DNA of 59,114 bases from Jaenimonas drosophilae (GCA_030849065.1 JASAON010001565.1:1-59114), one strand, 5' to 3'; numbered from the stretch's first letter, positions 1-11,000 are shown. Program-made: numbers and translations. The notes: generated from the sequence alone by a model not told the origin.

Positions 1-68
1 GCAGCCTCGAGGGTGACGTCGGTCACCTCGGGCACCTCAGGGTTCTGCATATCCGCGGCGTCGCTCAT
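1..68 (-). CDS. 5' end of a gene cut by the window edge (first 22 codons)
   Basis: Reading leftward from the ATG at 68-66, an open frame runs off the window and gives an acidic N-terminus, MSDAADMQNPEVPEVTDVTL. It lies in the same orientation as the next nine genes and has about 0.9 kb of non-coding sequence upstream, as expected for the next gene of a polycistronic unit. The short acidic leader ending in a VTLE-type segment vaguely recalls N-termini of trypanosomatid 40S ribosomal protein S12, but 22 residues are too few to assign a family. That suggestion is inference only. Confidence 0.5.
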   Translation of the reverse strand, partial: MSDAADMQNPEVPEVTDVTLEA

Positions 69-964
69 GGTTGAGGATGGGGGGATGTTGGTTGAAGGTA
101 TCTAGTTAAGATTGAGTGAAGGTTTCGAGTGTTGGAATACACTGACCTATGTAAGTGATGCGAGAAGAGAGGAAGAAGGAAGAGTAGCGTGTGTGTAGAG
201 TGTATTGGTTGGTTGTAAGAAGTTGAGTTGGAGTAGGTAAGGAGTTGGACATGTGCTGAGATGTGTTGAGAAGCTGAGTATTTGGAATCTTCGAAATTGG
301 TGTGATGCATCGTACAAGAAGTGTGGTCCAGTTCAGTGCTGGTGATGTGTGCGGTGGGCTATGTATTGGGGAAAACCGTATGTGGTCGTCACGTACGTAG
401 CTCCACCCTCATCATGGATGAAAAGGAGACCGTAAGTCGCAAGGAGGGTACAATGAAAAAAAAAAGGGAAGCAGTGATGTGTGTTTGTGTTGGCTTGTGC
501 GACACTATCCCTAACACACCCAACTGGGAGAGTCACAGAAACTGTGCACTCACCGAGAGAGGGGCATGGAAGGGATAGTAGAGGTCAACGACATCCAATA
601 CCACCGTTTTCTGTGTGAAGGAGTAGAAGTGGTTTCTCCCGTCGTTGTTGCCACCATAGCGCGCATCTGGCAAGGTAGTGAATGAGAGGAAAGTAGGTGT
701 GATCTAATGAAACTACACGCAACGCAATTTCCATGCAGGTGTATGGACAACGCACTAACAATTGGAAGGCGAGGCCACCAAAAAAAAACACCACTAGACA
801 GATCATGTGGTCTGTTAGCATCCCCACATCTCCAGTGGATGCAGTTTGCTTCCAAAGGAAGCTTACCACGAAGTTCTGTGGGAGTGCGTGTGGTGATGAC
901 CACAAATCAAGTGTAGGTGACGCAGATTGTGAGGTGCAGTAATTGGTGCTGAGTTCTCTTCGTT
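69..964. other. Intergenic region, no gene seen
   Basis: About 0.9 kb between two minus-strand genes. It should hold the 3' UTR of the coiled-coil gene to the right and the 5' UTR and splice-acceptor region of the partial gene to the left. Short open frames occur on both strands but are overlapping, low-complexity and lack family resemblance. A/G-rich stretches on the plus strand (for example around 160-230) read as pyrimidine-rich on the minus strand, which suits a trans-splicing tract for the gene at 1-68. Confidence 0.6.
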
Positions 965-2908
965 TTACTTGCAGAGAACGCCACTGTTCTCCTTGTTGGA
1001 GATGTCGCCAAGGCGGTGACTACGGCGGGCACTGAGAGGTGCGGCTTCGCTTGATGAATCATCAATCTTGGCCTCCTTCACCTCGTTGTCAATATTGCCG
1101 AGAATACGGAAGAGATCGTCCAGCTTGGATCCCTTCACTCGAGCATCTTCCTCGGCCTCTTCGTAGAGCTCACTCAATCGGAGGATTTCCGCCGTTGCAG
1201 CATCAGCAAAGGCACTCAGTGCAGCTCCGCTGGTAGCCAGCAGCCCCTGAAGTCCTTCCTTCTGAAGTCCATCGAATTGATCCACCAACAGGTTGCTGCG
1301 GCGGTCACTGTAGTCCATCACCTGACGCAGAAGAATGTCCTGGTTGTTGTTCTCGTGTCGGAGTTGCTCCAGCGAAGCTTCAAGGGCGGTGATTTCGGAT
1401 TGGAGATCTTCCGCGGTGCTCTGGAGGGCGTCTTCCATCTCAACAACCTTTGCCTGCGTCTCTTGCAGGTCGGTGTCCCGCTGTCGTAGCTGCTCCTCCG
1501 TCTCTGCAAGCTTCGTCTGGTGGTCCTCCAAGGCCTGTTGGACCTCCTCGACCTTGGCAGAACGCTCCTCAAGCGACTTGGACGTGTCCTGCAGCTGGCT
1601 AGCAGTCGTCTGCAGTTGCTGCTCCGTCTCCTCCGCTCGTCGAGTAGCCTCCTCCAGGGCAGCCTCAGTGTCGTTAAGCTTTGACGAGGTCTCCTGAAGA
1701 GCTGCTTCAGTATCCTCAAGCTTCGCTGCAGTCTCCTGAAGCTCAGCTTCACGGTCACTGCACTGAGCAGCGCTTTCCTGGAGTGCTGCATCCGTGTCCT
1801 CCAGCTTGGCGGACGTGTCCTGCAGGGTAGTCTCCGTCTCAGCCAGCTTCGACTGGTAATCCTGAAGCTCCGCCTCGGTCTCCTCCAGCTTACCGTTGCT
1901 CGTGGCAAGAGCGGCGTCAGTCTCGTCCAGACGCATGTTAGTCTCCTGCAATGCGGTCTCGGTCTCCTCAAGCTTCACGTTGGTGTCGTTGAGTGCCGCC
2001 TCCGTCTCCTCCAACTTCGCCGCGGTGGTATGGAGCTCTGCCTCGGTATCCTCCAGTTTGGCGCTGCTAGAGGCAAGGGCCGCCTCTGTCTCATCCAGCT
2101 TCGCTGATGTATCCTGAAGGGCAGCTTCGGTATCCTCAAGCTTTGCGTTGGTCTCCTGCAGGGCAGCCTCCGTCTCCTCCAGCTTACCGTTGGTGTCCTG
2201 TAGGGCTGCCTCGGTCTCGTCAAGTTGGGCAGTGGTCTCCTGGAATCGCTCCTCCGCCTCCTCCAACTTAGTGTGCGACTCGAGTAGTTGTGCCTCGCAC
2301 TCCTCCACCTTGCCCTCGCTGTCCCGCAGAGCAGACTCCAGGTCATCAATCTTGGCGTTGGCATCATGAAGTGCGGCTTCGTACTCCTCCAACTTGGTGG
2401 TCAGATCGCGTTGTTGGGCCTCGCCCTCCTCCAACTTATCTGTACAGGACTGCAGCGCAGCCTCGGTGTCGTACAGCTTAGCGTTGGTGTCTTGCAAAGC
2501 CGCAGCGGACTCCTCCAGGCGGCTGCTGGTCTCGCGCAGGGCGGTCTCAGTCTCATCGAGCTTGGAACTGGTATCCTGGAGAGCTTCCTCCGTCTCTTTA
2601 AGCTTGTCATTGCTGTCCTGGAGGGCGGCCTCGGTCTCCTCCAGCTTTTCGGTGCACTCCTTTAGGCTTTCGGCGTTCTCCTGCACCGCTCGCTCAGCCT
2701 CTTCGAGCTTGTGGGCAAGCATAAGGACCCAGCGGGCTCCCTTCTCCACCGCGCCAAGCATGTCCTTGGCCTTGGTCTCTGTGGAAGCCAACTTCTGCTC
2801 ACGGGTGCCTACCCACTCGGAGAAGTAGAGGTACTCGAGGCTCTTCTCGCTGGAGAGAGACTCCGTCGTCTGTGCACGCAGGGCGGAGAAGCGCGGAGAG
2901 TCCGTCAT
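965..2908 (-). CDS. Motorless kinesin-tail-like repetitive coiled-coil protein (647 aa)
   Basis: The start is the ATG at 2908-2906. The frame stays open further upstream, but only to a GTG and inside a probable splice-acceptor tract. After about 75 non-repetitive residues the protein is almost entirely coiled coil, built from roughly 30 copies of a 14-residue unit of the type KLEETEAALQDTNA (two heptads, Leu at one core position and mostly Thr at the other). The last 120 or so residues closely match the tail of the kinesin at 8069-11494: a DYSDRRSNLLVDQFDGLQKE segment, then GNIDNEVKEAK, then a terminal LGDISNKENS. There is no P-loop, switch or other motor motif. It looks like a kinesin paralogue that lost its motor, or a partner sharing the tail. 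Cytoskeletal localisation is inferred. The terminal KEN triplet could be a degron. Confidence 0.85.
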   Translation of the reverse strand: MTDSPRFSALRAQTTESLSSEKSLEYLYFSEWVGTREQKLASTETKAKDMLGAVEKGARWVLMLAHKLEEAERAVQENAESLKECTEKLEETEAALQDSNDKLKETEEALQDTSSKLDETETALRETSSRLEESAAALQDTNAKLYDTEAALQSCTDKLEEGEAQQRDLTTKLEEYEAALHDANAKIDDLESALRDSEGKVEECEAQLLESHTKLEEAEERFQETTAQLDETEAALQDTNGKLEETEAALQETNAKLEDTEAALQDTSAKLDETEAALASSSAKLEDTEAELHTTAAKLEETEAALNDTNVKLEETETALQETNMRLDETDAALATSNGKLEETEAELQDYQSKLAETETTLQDTSAKLEDTDAALQESAAQCSDREAELQETAAKLEDTEAALQETSSKLNDTEAALEEATRRAEETEQQLQTTASQLQDTSKSLEERSAKVEEVQQALEDHQTKLAETEEQLRQRDTDLQETQAKVVEMEDALQSTAEDLQSEITALEASLEQLRHENNNQDILLRQVMDYSDRRSNLLVDQFDGLQKEGLQGLLATSGAALSAFADAATAEILRLSELYEEAEEDARVKGSKLDDLFRILGNIDNEVKEAKIDDSSSEAAPLSARRSHRLGDISNKENSGVLCK

Positions 2909-2986
2909 CACTTGGTGCGTACCTTTTTTTTGTGTTTGGATTGGTGTGCTTGTGTGTTGTTTGTGTAGGGTTCGAATGAACCAAGT

Positions 2987-3040
2987 CTGCATCACAATGA
3001 ACAATAGAAATTGAATAGAGAAACAAAAATGAAAGTGTGA
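2987..3040 (-). promoter_or_regulatory. Predicted spliced-leader acceptor for the motorless coiled-coil gene
   Basis: Read on the minus strand, a T/C-rich stretch (about 3040-2992) ends in GCAG, with the AG at 2988-2987. No other ATG lies between this AG and the chosen start at 2908, so the site both explains mRNA processing and supports that start. Predicted from sequence only. Confidence 0.45.
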
Positions 3041-3204
3041 GTGAGTCACTAGTCAAAGTGTCCACGTGCTGAGCAGGACGGTGACAATGTGTGGAGAAGT
3101 TGGCTGTGGGACTTAGACATGTCCATGCCAGTCCACCATCAAATGGCGGCTTTTGTGAGGATGTGTGTAGGTGTGCGTTGCCGGAGTGGGAGCCTCCACC
3201 AACT

Positions 3205-6200
3205 TCATGAAGGGAGCCCTCGTGGCCGTCGCTTTTGGATATCCTCCAGACGGCGCACAACGAGCTCCATCATTTGGCTGTCTTCCTCCCCTTCATCCTG
3301 GGAAAGCTGACGACGCTGGCGAACAGCATCAACCCAAAGAGACATTGTTTGTGCAGCAGAAGCATCACGATCGGGCAAGCGGGTGGCAATCCACAACAGC
3401 AGCTCCGCGCTCGGAGAAAGCAATGTGTGGCTCAGCCATCGGGTAGCCACCGCCGGATGAGCGCAAAGACTGCTGAACAACTGACCCGCCATGGTTCCAT
3501 CTTCATTGCCATCCGCTGTTGGCTGCGGGGAAAGGCTACGGGACAGCTGCTCGAGCAACGCATCGTTGCCACAGGCTGCGTCTCTACCGCAGAGGGTGAG
3601 TTGCAGCGACAACTGCCGACGAAGGAATGCGGACAACACAATACCTGACAAGGCAGCATGGAAGGGCCTGGCAACCGCTGTGGCTGCCGTCCTCTCAGTT
3701 CCACGAACCCCATCGTCCACCACCTCCCCCGCCCACACACCAGCATGGAGGAGGGATCGGACGACCATGAGTCGTGGGTCCTGAACGCGCTGGCCCCTCT
3801 CAGACGTCGGCAGGAGTAACTCAGCAGTGACGAAGGCATTGCGCAGGAGAAGTCGGGCGTAGGACGTGACATCACCTTCCCGGGTGGAGAGGGCCTCCTC
3901 TCCGAGGCCAAGGAGGCCACCCGTGGATAATGCAAGGATCGCCATCAGACGCGACCGGCCATGACGGTGTTGGGCGGCAGTGGACACCATGAGTCCAGCG
4001 TAGGGAAATGAACGGGACGGGCCGCTGGGCCCCTCCGTCGTCGCCGCGCCTTCTCCCTCACCACGAAGGAACTTCTTGAGGTCCTCCGTCGAAGAAACCG
4101 CCGCCACGGAGGAAGTGGACTGAACTCTGTCTTGTTGTGACAGCAACTCCTCAACCTCTCCCCGGGTCTGGCGCACCTCCGACTGAAGTGAGGCACACCA
4201 CTGAACCTCCGCCTGAGTCAGTGCGGGCATGGAGGCAAGGCACTGGACCCACGCAGTGTGGGCAGCAAGGATGGCTTGGCGCACCAGCCCCATGCGGCCA
4301 CTTCGCATGACGGCGTACTGCTGAGCCACTAGGACGGGCGGAGTGCCAAATCGGGTGAGGTCCTGCCGAAGGAGACCTCGGTAGCGTGTCTGGCGTGTAC
4401 TATCCGTTGGGGATGTGTAGAGCACACAGAGCTCCACCAGCCCTGAAGTTGGCGGAATACGTCGACCTGCTGGAAGTGCTCCATCATCATCCACAGGCGG
4501 GTCAAGGAGGAGATGACAGATGGTCGAGGCGATGCCCGTACCCGGTGCAATCGCTGGGTGCGTGTTGCAATACCCCTCTACGGCTTCACTGGTGAGCATC
4601 GGCAGCACACGACCTTCAGCGTGGTCCACCAGGGACCCAGCGACGCAGTCCTCACGCACTCCATCAGCCAGCTTGGCGCCGGCATCCCCCATGCACAGCC
4701 CTACACGAACCAGCGCTTCCATCACTGTTTCTGTAATAGGGTAGGCCAAGCCCAGGGGCCTCACCGCTGACTCAGACCCCTTCTTCTCCTCGTCCATGCC
4801 ATGTTGGATGTACCACGTACGCACTCGAACTGGTACGGCATGCGTACGCATCGTCTTCTTGTTCCGCATGCTGCGATGGACCGTCTTCTCCCCCTCCACC
4901 AGCTGAGGAAGGGGTCGCTTCGCAGCATGTCGCAGCATACGGCTTGCGTGGATGATTGAGGACGCAAGTTTGAGCGCGCGGTAGCCTGCGTAGTCAACGA
5001 GCTGGCGGAGAAGCATTGCCGTTGCCTCGGGGCACACAGCAACGGTGCCGTGCGGAAGAAGACGATCGATCATCGGTACGGATGCGTACGAGTTCTCCAG
5101 GAGCTCAGACAGACGGTCCTGCAAATCATGGTAGGTACGCCGCTTCATGTGCGTGTGGCGAGCTGAAGACTCTCGCTCTTGGTGATAGGTCCGATGCCTC
5201 GACTTGAACTCCTCGGACAGCTCCACACGTTGTTGCTCCACATGCACACTGAGCTCCTGCAGTGCTGCCAGGTAGCGCAGACTAACTGGTGTACATCGGG
5301 ACAACACCTGCTGAGCAGCATACCGACGTACAGTTGGTGCACCAGCCGCCACATCCCGCGCAAGAGTCGCTGTGTACGGCAGTGAGCGACTCATGAGCGC
5401 ATCCACAACGGGGCTGCATTCGTCCATGGAGCACCTCACCGAAGTCCGTCGGAGCGACAAGAGGAGGAGCCCATTGAGGAGCGAGTTCAGCAGCGCAGAG
5501 TAAACAAATGGGAGGTGGTGACGTGCGTAGCGGGCCGGAGTGAAGTAGGCTTGATGGGCAGGAGAACACATCTGCTCCGTCGTCCACGCCTGCCAGCCAG
5601 CGGCCTGACGAAGTGCTTCCTCGTGCGGAGCAACCTGTGTGCTTGCGAGGTGTGTGGCAAGATGGACCAGTGCAGGCTGCACAAAGGCAGTGATTGACCC
5701 GTACTGCGCAGATGGGTACTGATGGAGGGCATCTGCAAGAGTCAGCATGAAGCGATGGCACTTGGACCAGGAACGATCCCAGCGTTCCGTAGCATGCCGG
5801 CATGGCAACGTCTCTGTGGCCTCTTCATGTTGCAGAACAAGAGCCGACAACATTGAGGCCTCCCCTGCGGTGGACTCATCGGCAGGCAAATGGCGCCAAC
5901 GCAGACAATCTTGCAGCAACAGCAGTGGAGCCCACTCGTGGATGTGGTCGCCACTCTTCACACGGGCTCCGTGGCGGCCGCCATGCATGCTGTTCTCCTC
6001 TCTTCTCCTTGCGTTCACGTGTTCCCACCGTCTCCGCATCAGAAAGGAAGAAGCGCTCATCAGGGGCGAGGATGACAGTGTAGAAGTAATTGCTGTGATT
6101 CGCACTGCCTCCACAGCCCAGTCGTATAGCAGTGGAGACAGGCCGACGCACGGGCTGCCACCCTTGTTGTCTGCACCATTGACGGAGATGAGGTAGCTAC

Positions 6201-7485
6201 TCCACAAATGAGGAACATCGTCATTGGCGAAGTGCTGTAGCATCTCCGACTCGGTCTCCGTCGAATCCTCGTTCAGTACGGCGTGGCGAGCAACAGCCCA
6301 TGGCACGACGCACACGTTGAGGCCAGTGTCCATGGTCACTTGGTACAGGACCTCCTCCTCCCCCAAACTGACTGAGTCAAGAGGATTAATCGATTCCATC
6401 AGAATGCGAACGCGATCAGCGGGCGTGCTGGCTGCCATGAATGCTTCGTATGCCTCCCCCTCCCCGCGCTGAAGCACAGTTAGGAATGCATCCACGAACA
6501 GCTGAAGCAATGTGCGAACCCAAGGAGCTCCAGCTTGCAGTCGCTCCGGCACGGTACGGCGGATATAATTCTGTGATGTCCTTCCTTCGTCGTCATCATT
6601 CATGCTGCTGGCGGTCTCGTTCCAATCTCGATCCGGAATGAGGGCCTCCTCTTGCATCAGAGCGTGTGAACGGCCGCTTCCATGGTGCCAAGGGCAGCAC
6701 CCTTGAAGGTGACGGCGGCAGACGCCACGCTTGAGCTGTTCCAAACAGCAAACTTCACTGTCACGGAGGTGCGGGCAGACTGTCGCAAAGGTTCGTCGGC
6801 CTGCTGCGGAGGCACATACTGTACATTGCAGACGGCAGGGGTGCTGTTCCGGTGCATCCATCGCGGCCGTACGTTGACTCTCCTTTCGACCAGTGGGCCG
6901 GGCAGAGGCTGGTTCAACCATCTCCGGCAGTGTCATTCGCTGCCCTGCACGCGCAATTGAGGCGTATGCCTCTCCCCGCTCCGCCCGAGCAAAATGGCGA
7001 GCCATTGTCATTGCCCCTTCCGTCTGCGTCGTATTGGTGCTGGCCGCATCACGCACATAGGCACGAGCATCACGAGAGCCGCCCTGGGCGGTATCTGCAT
7101 GCACCGCACTCTTCATGACGCTATAACTAGATCCAGACGACTCTCCATCCATCAGCTTGTTGGTGGCTACCTCAGTAGGATTCGGTGAATGCGCACAAAC
7201 GCGCTCGGCGTCCTCAGCAGTTCCTTGATAGCGAATAAAACGACGGTCGTAATGTGCGCCAAACACGCCGCCATCGTGCGGAATGGAACTGGCCCTTGCG
7301 CGGAGGGAAGGTTCCTCAACATCCACCGCGAGTTCCTCTACTCCAAGAAGATCTCGTGAAGCCTGCCCCACCTCTTCATCAAAGCGTTCATAGCTGATTC
7401 GGTCGCGTCGAAGGCGGGCTTCAGGAATGGTCATTCCCACCGCGTCGCGCACCGTCGTCGGAGACTGCCGACGCTTTGGTGCCAT
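3205..7485 (-). CDS. Large conserved-type protein with N-terminal Cys/His cluster (1426 aa), function unknown
   Basis: One long intronless frame. I prefer the ATG at 7485 (MAPKRRQSP, a typical basic cytosolic or nuclear start). An in-frame ATG at 7653 would add 56 residues that look like translated 5' UTR. From the preferred start, residues about 217-268 hold a dense cysteine/histidine cluster: CRLQCTVC, then CPHL, then CC, then VCRRHLQGCCPWHH. The last part resembles a CCCH-type zinc finger, so RNA or protein binding is possible. The rest looks helical with no enzyme motif that I can name. A basic disordered N-terminus and acidic inserts suggest a scaffold. The C-terminus is a charged helix. 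I do not recognise the family; a nuclear or RNA-related role is inference from the zinc cluster. Confidence 0.85.
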   Translation of the reverse strand: MAPKRRQSPTTVRDAVGMTIPEARLRRDRISYERFDEEVGQASRDLLGVEELAVDVEEPSLRARASSIPHDGGVFGAHYDRRFIRYQGTAEDAERVCAHSPNPTEVATNKLMDGESSGSSYSVMKSAVHADTAQGGSRDARAYVRDAASTNTTQTEGAMTMARHFARAERGEAYASIARAGQRMTLPEMVEPASARPTGRKESQRTAAMDAPEQHPCRLQCTVCASAAGRRTFATVCPHLRDSEVCCLEQLKRGVCRRHLQGCCPWHHGSGRSHALMQEEALIPDRDWNETASSMNDDDEGRTSQNYIRRTVPERLQAGAPWVRTLLQLFVDAFLTVLQRGEGEAYEAFMAASTPADRVRILMESINPLDSVSLGEEEVLYQVTMDTGLNVCVVPWAVARHAVLNEDSTETESEMLQHFANDDVPHLWSSYLISVNGADNKGGSPCVGLSPLLYDWAVEAVRITAITSTLSSSPLMSASSFLMRRRWEHVNARRREENSMHGGRHGARVKSGDHIHEWAPLLLLQDCLRWRHLPADESTAGEASMLSALVLQHEEATETLPCRHATERWDRSWSKCHRFMLTLADALHQYPSAQYGSITAFVQPALVHLATHLASTQVAPHEEALRQAAGWQAWTTEQMCSPAHQAYFTPARYARHHLPFVYSALLNSLLNGLLLLSLRRTSVRCSMDECSPVVDALMSRSLPYTATLARDVAAGAPTVRRYAAQQVLSRCTPVSLRYLAALQELSVHVEQQRVELSEEFKSRHRTYHQERESSARHTHMKRRTYHDLQDRLSELLENSYASVPMIDRLLPHGTVAVCPEATAMLLRQLVDYAGYRALKLASSIIHASRMLRHAAKRPLPQLVEGEKTVHRSMRNKKTMRTHAVPVRVRTWYIQHGMDEEKKGSESAVRPLGLAYPITETVMEALVRVGLCMGDAGAKLADGVREDCVAGSLVDHAEGRVLPMLTSEAVEGYCNTHPAIAPGTGIASTICHLLLDPPVDDDGALPAGRRIPPTSGLVELCVLYTSPTDSTRQTRYRGLLRQDLTRFGTPPVLVAQQYAVMRSGRMGLVRQAILAAHTAWVQCLASMPALTQAEVQWCASLQSEVRQTRGEVEELLSQQDRVQSTSSVAAVSSTEDLKKFLRGEGEGAATTEGPSGPSRSFPYAGLMVSTAAQHRHGRSRLMAILALSTGGLLGLGEEALSTREGDVTSYARLLLRNAFVTAELLLPTSERGQRVQDPRLMVVRSLLHAGVWAGEVVDDGVRGTERTAATAVARPFHAALSGIVLSAFLRRQLSLQLTLCGRDAACGNDALLEQLSRSLSPQPTADGNEDGTMAGQLFSSLCAHPAVATRWLSHTLLSPSAELLLWIATRLPDRDASAAQTMSLWVDAVRQRRQLSQDEGEEDSQMMELVVRRLEDIQKRRPRGLPS

Positions 7486-8068
7486 CCGAAAGACACTTGG
7501 TGCACACCATAAATGACGAGCAACCACAGGGAAGAATACATGCGCAGAGCGGCTTCGGCTACGCCGGAACGAGCTCCCTACATACATACCTCCGATGTGA
7601 ATGTTTGCACGCAATCGTGTATCACACCCCCTTTCCGCTACGTTTTGAGGCATCGAAAATCAAGAAAGTTGAGAGAGAAATAGAGGCAACGTGACATCAG
7701 GTAAGCCACACTAACTCAGTGTGTAGGGTAAGAGCATGCAGCGACAACTGAGCCTCATGGCTTCACCATCGAAGGGTCCTTCGTCCAGCAACAACAACAA
7801 TGACAAATGTACAACGGTAGGCGCGCGAAACACACGCTCGCACGGGTAAAACCCCTGCGTAGAAAACCTCGCGTGTGTGCACGCACCTCCGCTTGTGATG
7901 CGGGTAGGGGTATGCCCTCCTACGCGCACCACGCCTCTCTAGTGAAGAAGTATAGGTGTGTGTGAAACGACAATGTGATGGTACAAGTCCACAAGGAGCG
8001 TGGATGCTTCTTCGTGTTGGATGAGACGGACGGAGGAGAGGTGGCCGTTCAGCTCACCCCATCCTGTA
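7486..8068. other. Intergenic region, no gene seen
   Basis: It separates the 1426-residue gene from the upstream kinesin. A/G-rich plus-strand segments (about 7660-7690) are pyrimidine-rich on the coding strand and may be the acceptor tract for the downstream gene. The part nearer 8068 should be the kinesin 3' UTR. Nothing else is visible. Confidence 0.5.
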
Positions 8069-11000
8069 TTACTTGACGGCACTGGGGTAGCTATTCTTCT
8101 CGTTTGTGATGTCACCGAGACACCCGCTAACCCCTGCCCGGAGTGTGGTTGGCCGCCCGCTCATCATAGATGGACGTCCGCCACTTTCATCCATCTTGGC
8201 CTCTTTGACTTCATTATCAATGTTGCCAATGATGCGTGTAAAGGCGTCCAGTTTCGTAGCCTTGATGTAGGCCTCCTCCTCGGCCTCTTCGCACAGCTCG
8301 GTTAATCGGAGGATTTCCGCCGTTGCAGCATCAGCAAAGGCACTCAGTGCAGCTCCGCTGGTAGCCAGCAGTCCCTGAAGCCCTTCCTTCTGCAGTCCAT
8401 CGAATTGATCCACCAACAGGTTGCTGCGGCGGTCACTGTAGTGCATCACCTGACGCAGAAGGACGTCCTGGCAACCGTTTTCACGACGCAGTTTCTCCAA
8501 GGAACCATCAAGCATACAAATTTCTGCCTGCAAAGCATCCACCGTTTCCTCAAGTGCAGACTCAGTTTCACCCAGCTTCGCATTGCTCTCCGCCAGCTGT
8601 GCCTCCGTGTCATCAAGACGAGCGCTGGTGTCCTGAAGTGCAGACTCAGTCTCACCCAGCTTCGCATTGCTCTCCGCTAGGTGTGCCTCCGTGTCCTCAA
8701 GACGAGCGCTGGTGTCCTGAAGTGCAGACTCAATCTCAATTAGCTTAGTATGAGTCTCGTGTTCCGTCAACTGACGTCGTGCTAGGGTGGCCTCATACTC
8801 ACGCAGTCGGGATTCTGCTATCTTGAGTTCAGCCTCCCTCTCTGTAAGGGTTTCCAGCAATCGTTGTTTGGTACGGCGGAGCTCATCCTCGGCTGCACGA
8901 AGTGCCTCCGTCGTTTCACGAAGAAGCCGCCGGCATTCGGTGCTGTCCGATTCAAGATGCGACACTCGAGCCGTGCGTGCATCCAGCGAAGCCTCTGTTG
9001 AGCGCAGCTTCGCAGCCATCTCTTCCATGGAGGCCTTCATCTCGGATAAGACTGTCTGGCTTGCTTGCAGGGCGGATTCCGTTGAAAGCAACGAGTCTTT
9101 GCAGGCCCGATAGGCGTCCTCACTTCGCTGAAGCTGGTCTGCTGTATCCTCCCACTTCCCCTGTGCATGGCGTCCATACTCCTTGGCTTCGTGGAGGTCT
9201 CGATGGAGCTCTGCCAAGGTTGACTCCATACGAGTCAGTCGGAGGTCTTTTTCTTGTATTGTCAGTGCGCCTTGGCTTACCTTGGAGGCATGCTCACGAA
9301 CGTCGTTGCGCAAGTTTGCCAGCTCCGCCTGCAACCGGTGAACGTCATTCATGGCTTGACTTAGTTCTGTCTGCTTACTGCTGATGGTGGATTCATGCGA
9401 GGTGATGGTGCTCGTCTGCGTCACAACCTGCGCCTGCGAGTCTTCCAGCTTTTGCTTCATGGTGGAAAGCTCCCGCCTGCCCTGATCGACTAGGTCCTGC
9501 GTGCTATCCAGTCGATGCTCCGTCGCTGCAAGGGCTCCTTCGCTCTGACGGAGCAATGCACGCACCGCCGTGAGTTGCTCTTCAAGGCTTGTTGCGTGTT
9601 GGGACGCCTGGGTACGGTCTGCATCGTAGCGCGCCTGCAACGCGTTCAGCCTTTCCTGAAGTTCATCGCACTCCTCCTCCTTTACTCGAAGGCTCTCCCC
9701 GAGCTGCTGGATGAGACGCTGCAGTCGTGCAATCTCCTCATCGGTACTCCGTTCGCGCTCTGCCTGCTGGCGCTCTCGCTCCAACAGCTCCTCTTGGTGA
9801 ACGCGCTGCACCTCCGCCAGTCGTGCCGACTCCTCTGCAAGACGCGCCTCAAGCTGCTCTCGCCCTTGTTTCGCGTGAGCACGAGACACCACATCGCTAC
9901 CATAGAGCACATGGCGCTGCACCGCTAGCTCCCTCTCTGCCTCAGCTAAATCTTCCTCGAGGCCGTCCAGCTCAGCCTGAAGCCGTGCACGATCCTCATC
10001 GTTGGAGCAGTCTGCCAGCTGCGCCTTTTTCTCAGCAATAAGCTTGCGTAGGTTATCAATGGTTCCCATGAGCTGTGCTTCAGCAAAGAGCGCCTCCTTC
10101 TTGCGAAGGTATGCATCCCGTTGCTCCTCTGTGAGTCCGCTAAGCTCATCTCCCTCACCGCAGCGGCCGCCCTCCACGTTGATGCGTGCATGAGTTGTGA
10201 TTTGCTTTGCACGATCCGCGAAGCGCAACGTTTGCACAGTCAGGTTGGCGTCATGCTCACTAGGGGCGACGGTCACCATCATGGTGGAGATGCTGTTGCC
10301 ACCAAGGTAATCCTTCAGTAACTTCGTGAGTGTGCTATTGCGAAACTCAGGAATAGGGCGGTTGCCATTCTTTCCACGGTTCGCCACGGCCTCAATACAG
10401 GCCCCAAGTGCGAGCAGTGAAAGGTTGATGTTGCGGGCTTGTTCAAAGGCAACGCCTTCCTCCGTTCCCGCAAGCTTGATGCGCTCACAACCTGCAAGAT
10501 CTGCAAGGAGGATCTTGGCGCAGCGTGGTGCAAGGTCGGCAGACTCGAAGGTCGTCTGAATCTCCAGCATGAAGAGAGTGTGCGCACGAGAGGAGTGGTC
10601 GTGGATGTTGGTGGCAGCAAAAGTACGAAGCGGTTCAGCCTTGTTCAGCACAGCCAGCACGTCCTTGTAGCTCGCAACTGGGACAGATTTGGCCCCAATC
10701 ACGTCAAACTTGTTCTTCTGTAAATCGCTTCTGAGTGACAGCTGCGCTCGATCGTTAAGCAAGTCGAATATTTCTTCGAGGTACACCTCCAACATGGAAG
10801 CGCGGACGGTGTAGGTGATACCCTTCTGAGCGCTCGTGGCAGCACGTGCAAAGATCATGTTGCACACACGGGGAATGAGTCCCTCATCTGGGGTGCCAAG
10901 TGAGCCCACAGGGCCAAATGAAGTGTAGGTTTTGCCGCTTCCTGTTTGGCCATAGGCCATCACAGCGGCATTGTACCCTGCAAGTGCATTCTCCACGAGG

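Noticed and set aside
1318..2828. Open frames antisense or out of frame to the repetitive coiled-coil gene
   Set aside because: The 42-base repeat keeps several frames open by periodicity; translations are Ser/Arg-rich shadows of the real frame.
7486..7653. 56-residue extension of the 1426-aa protein from the ATG at 7653
   Set aside because: Possible, but the extra residues lack the character of the following MAPKRRQSP start. Transcript 5' ends would decide.
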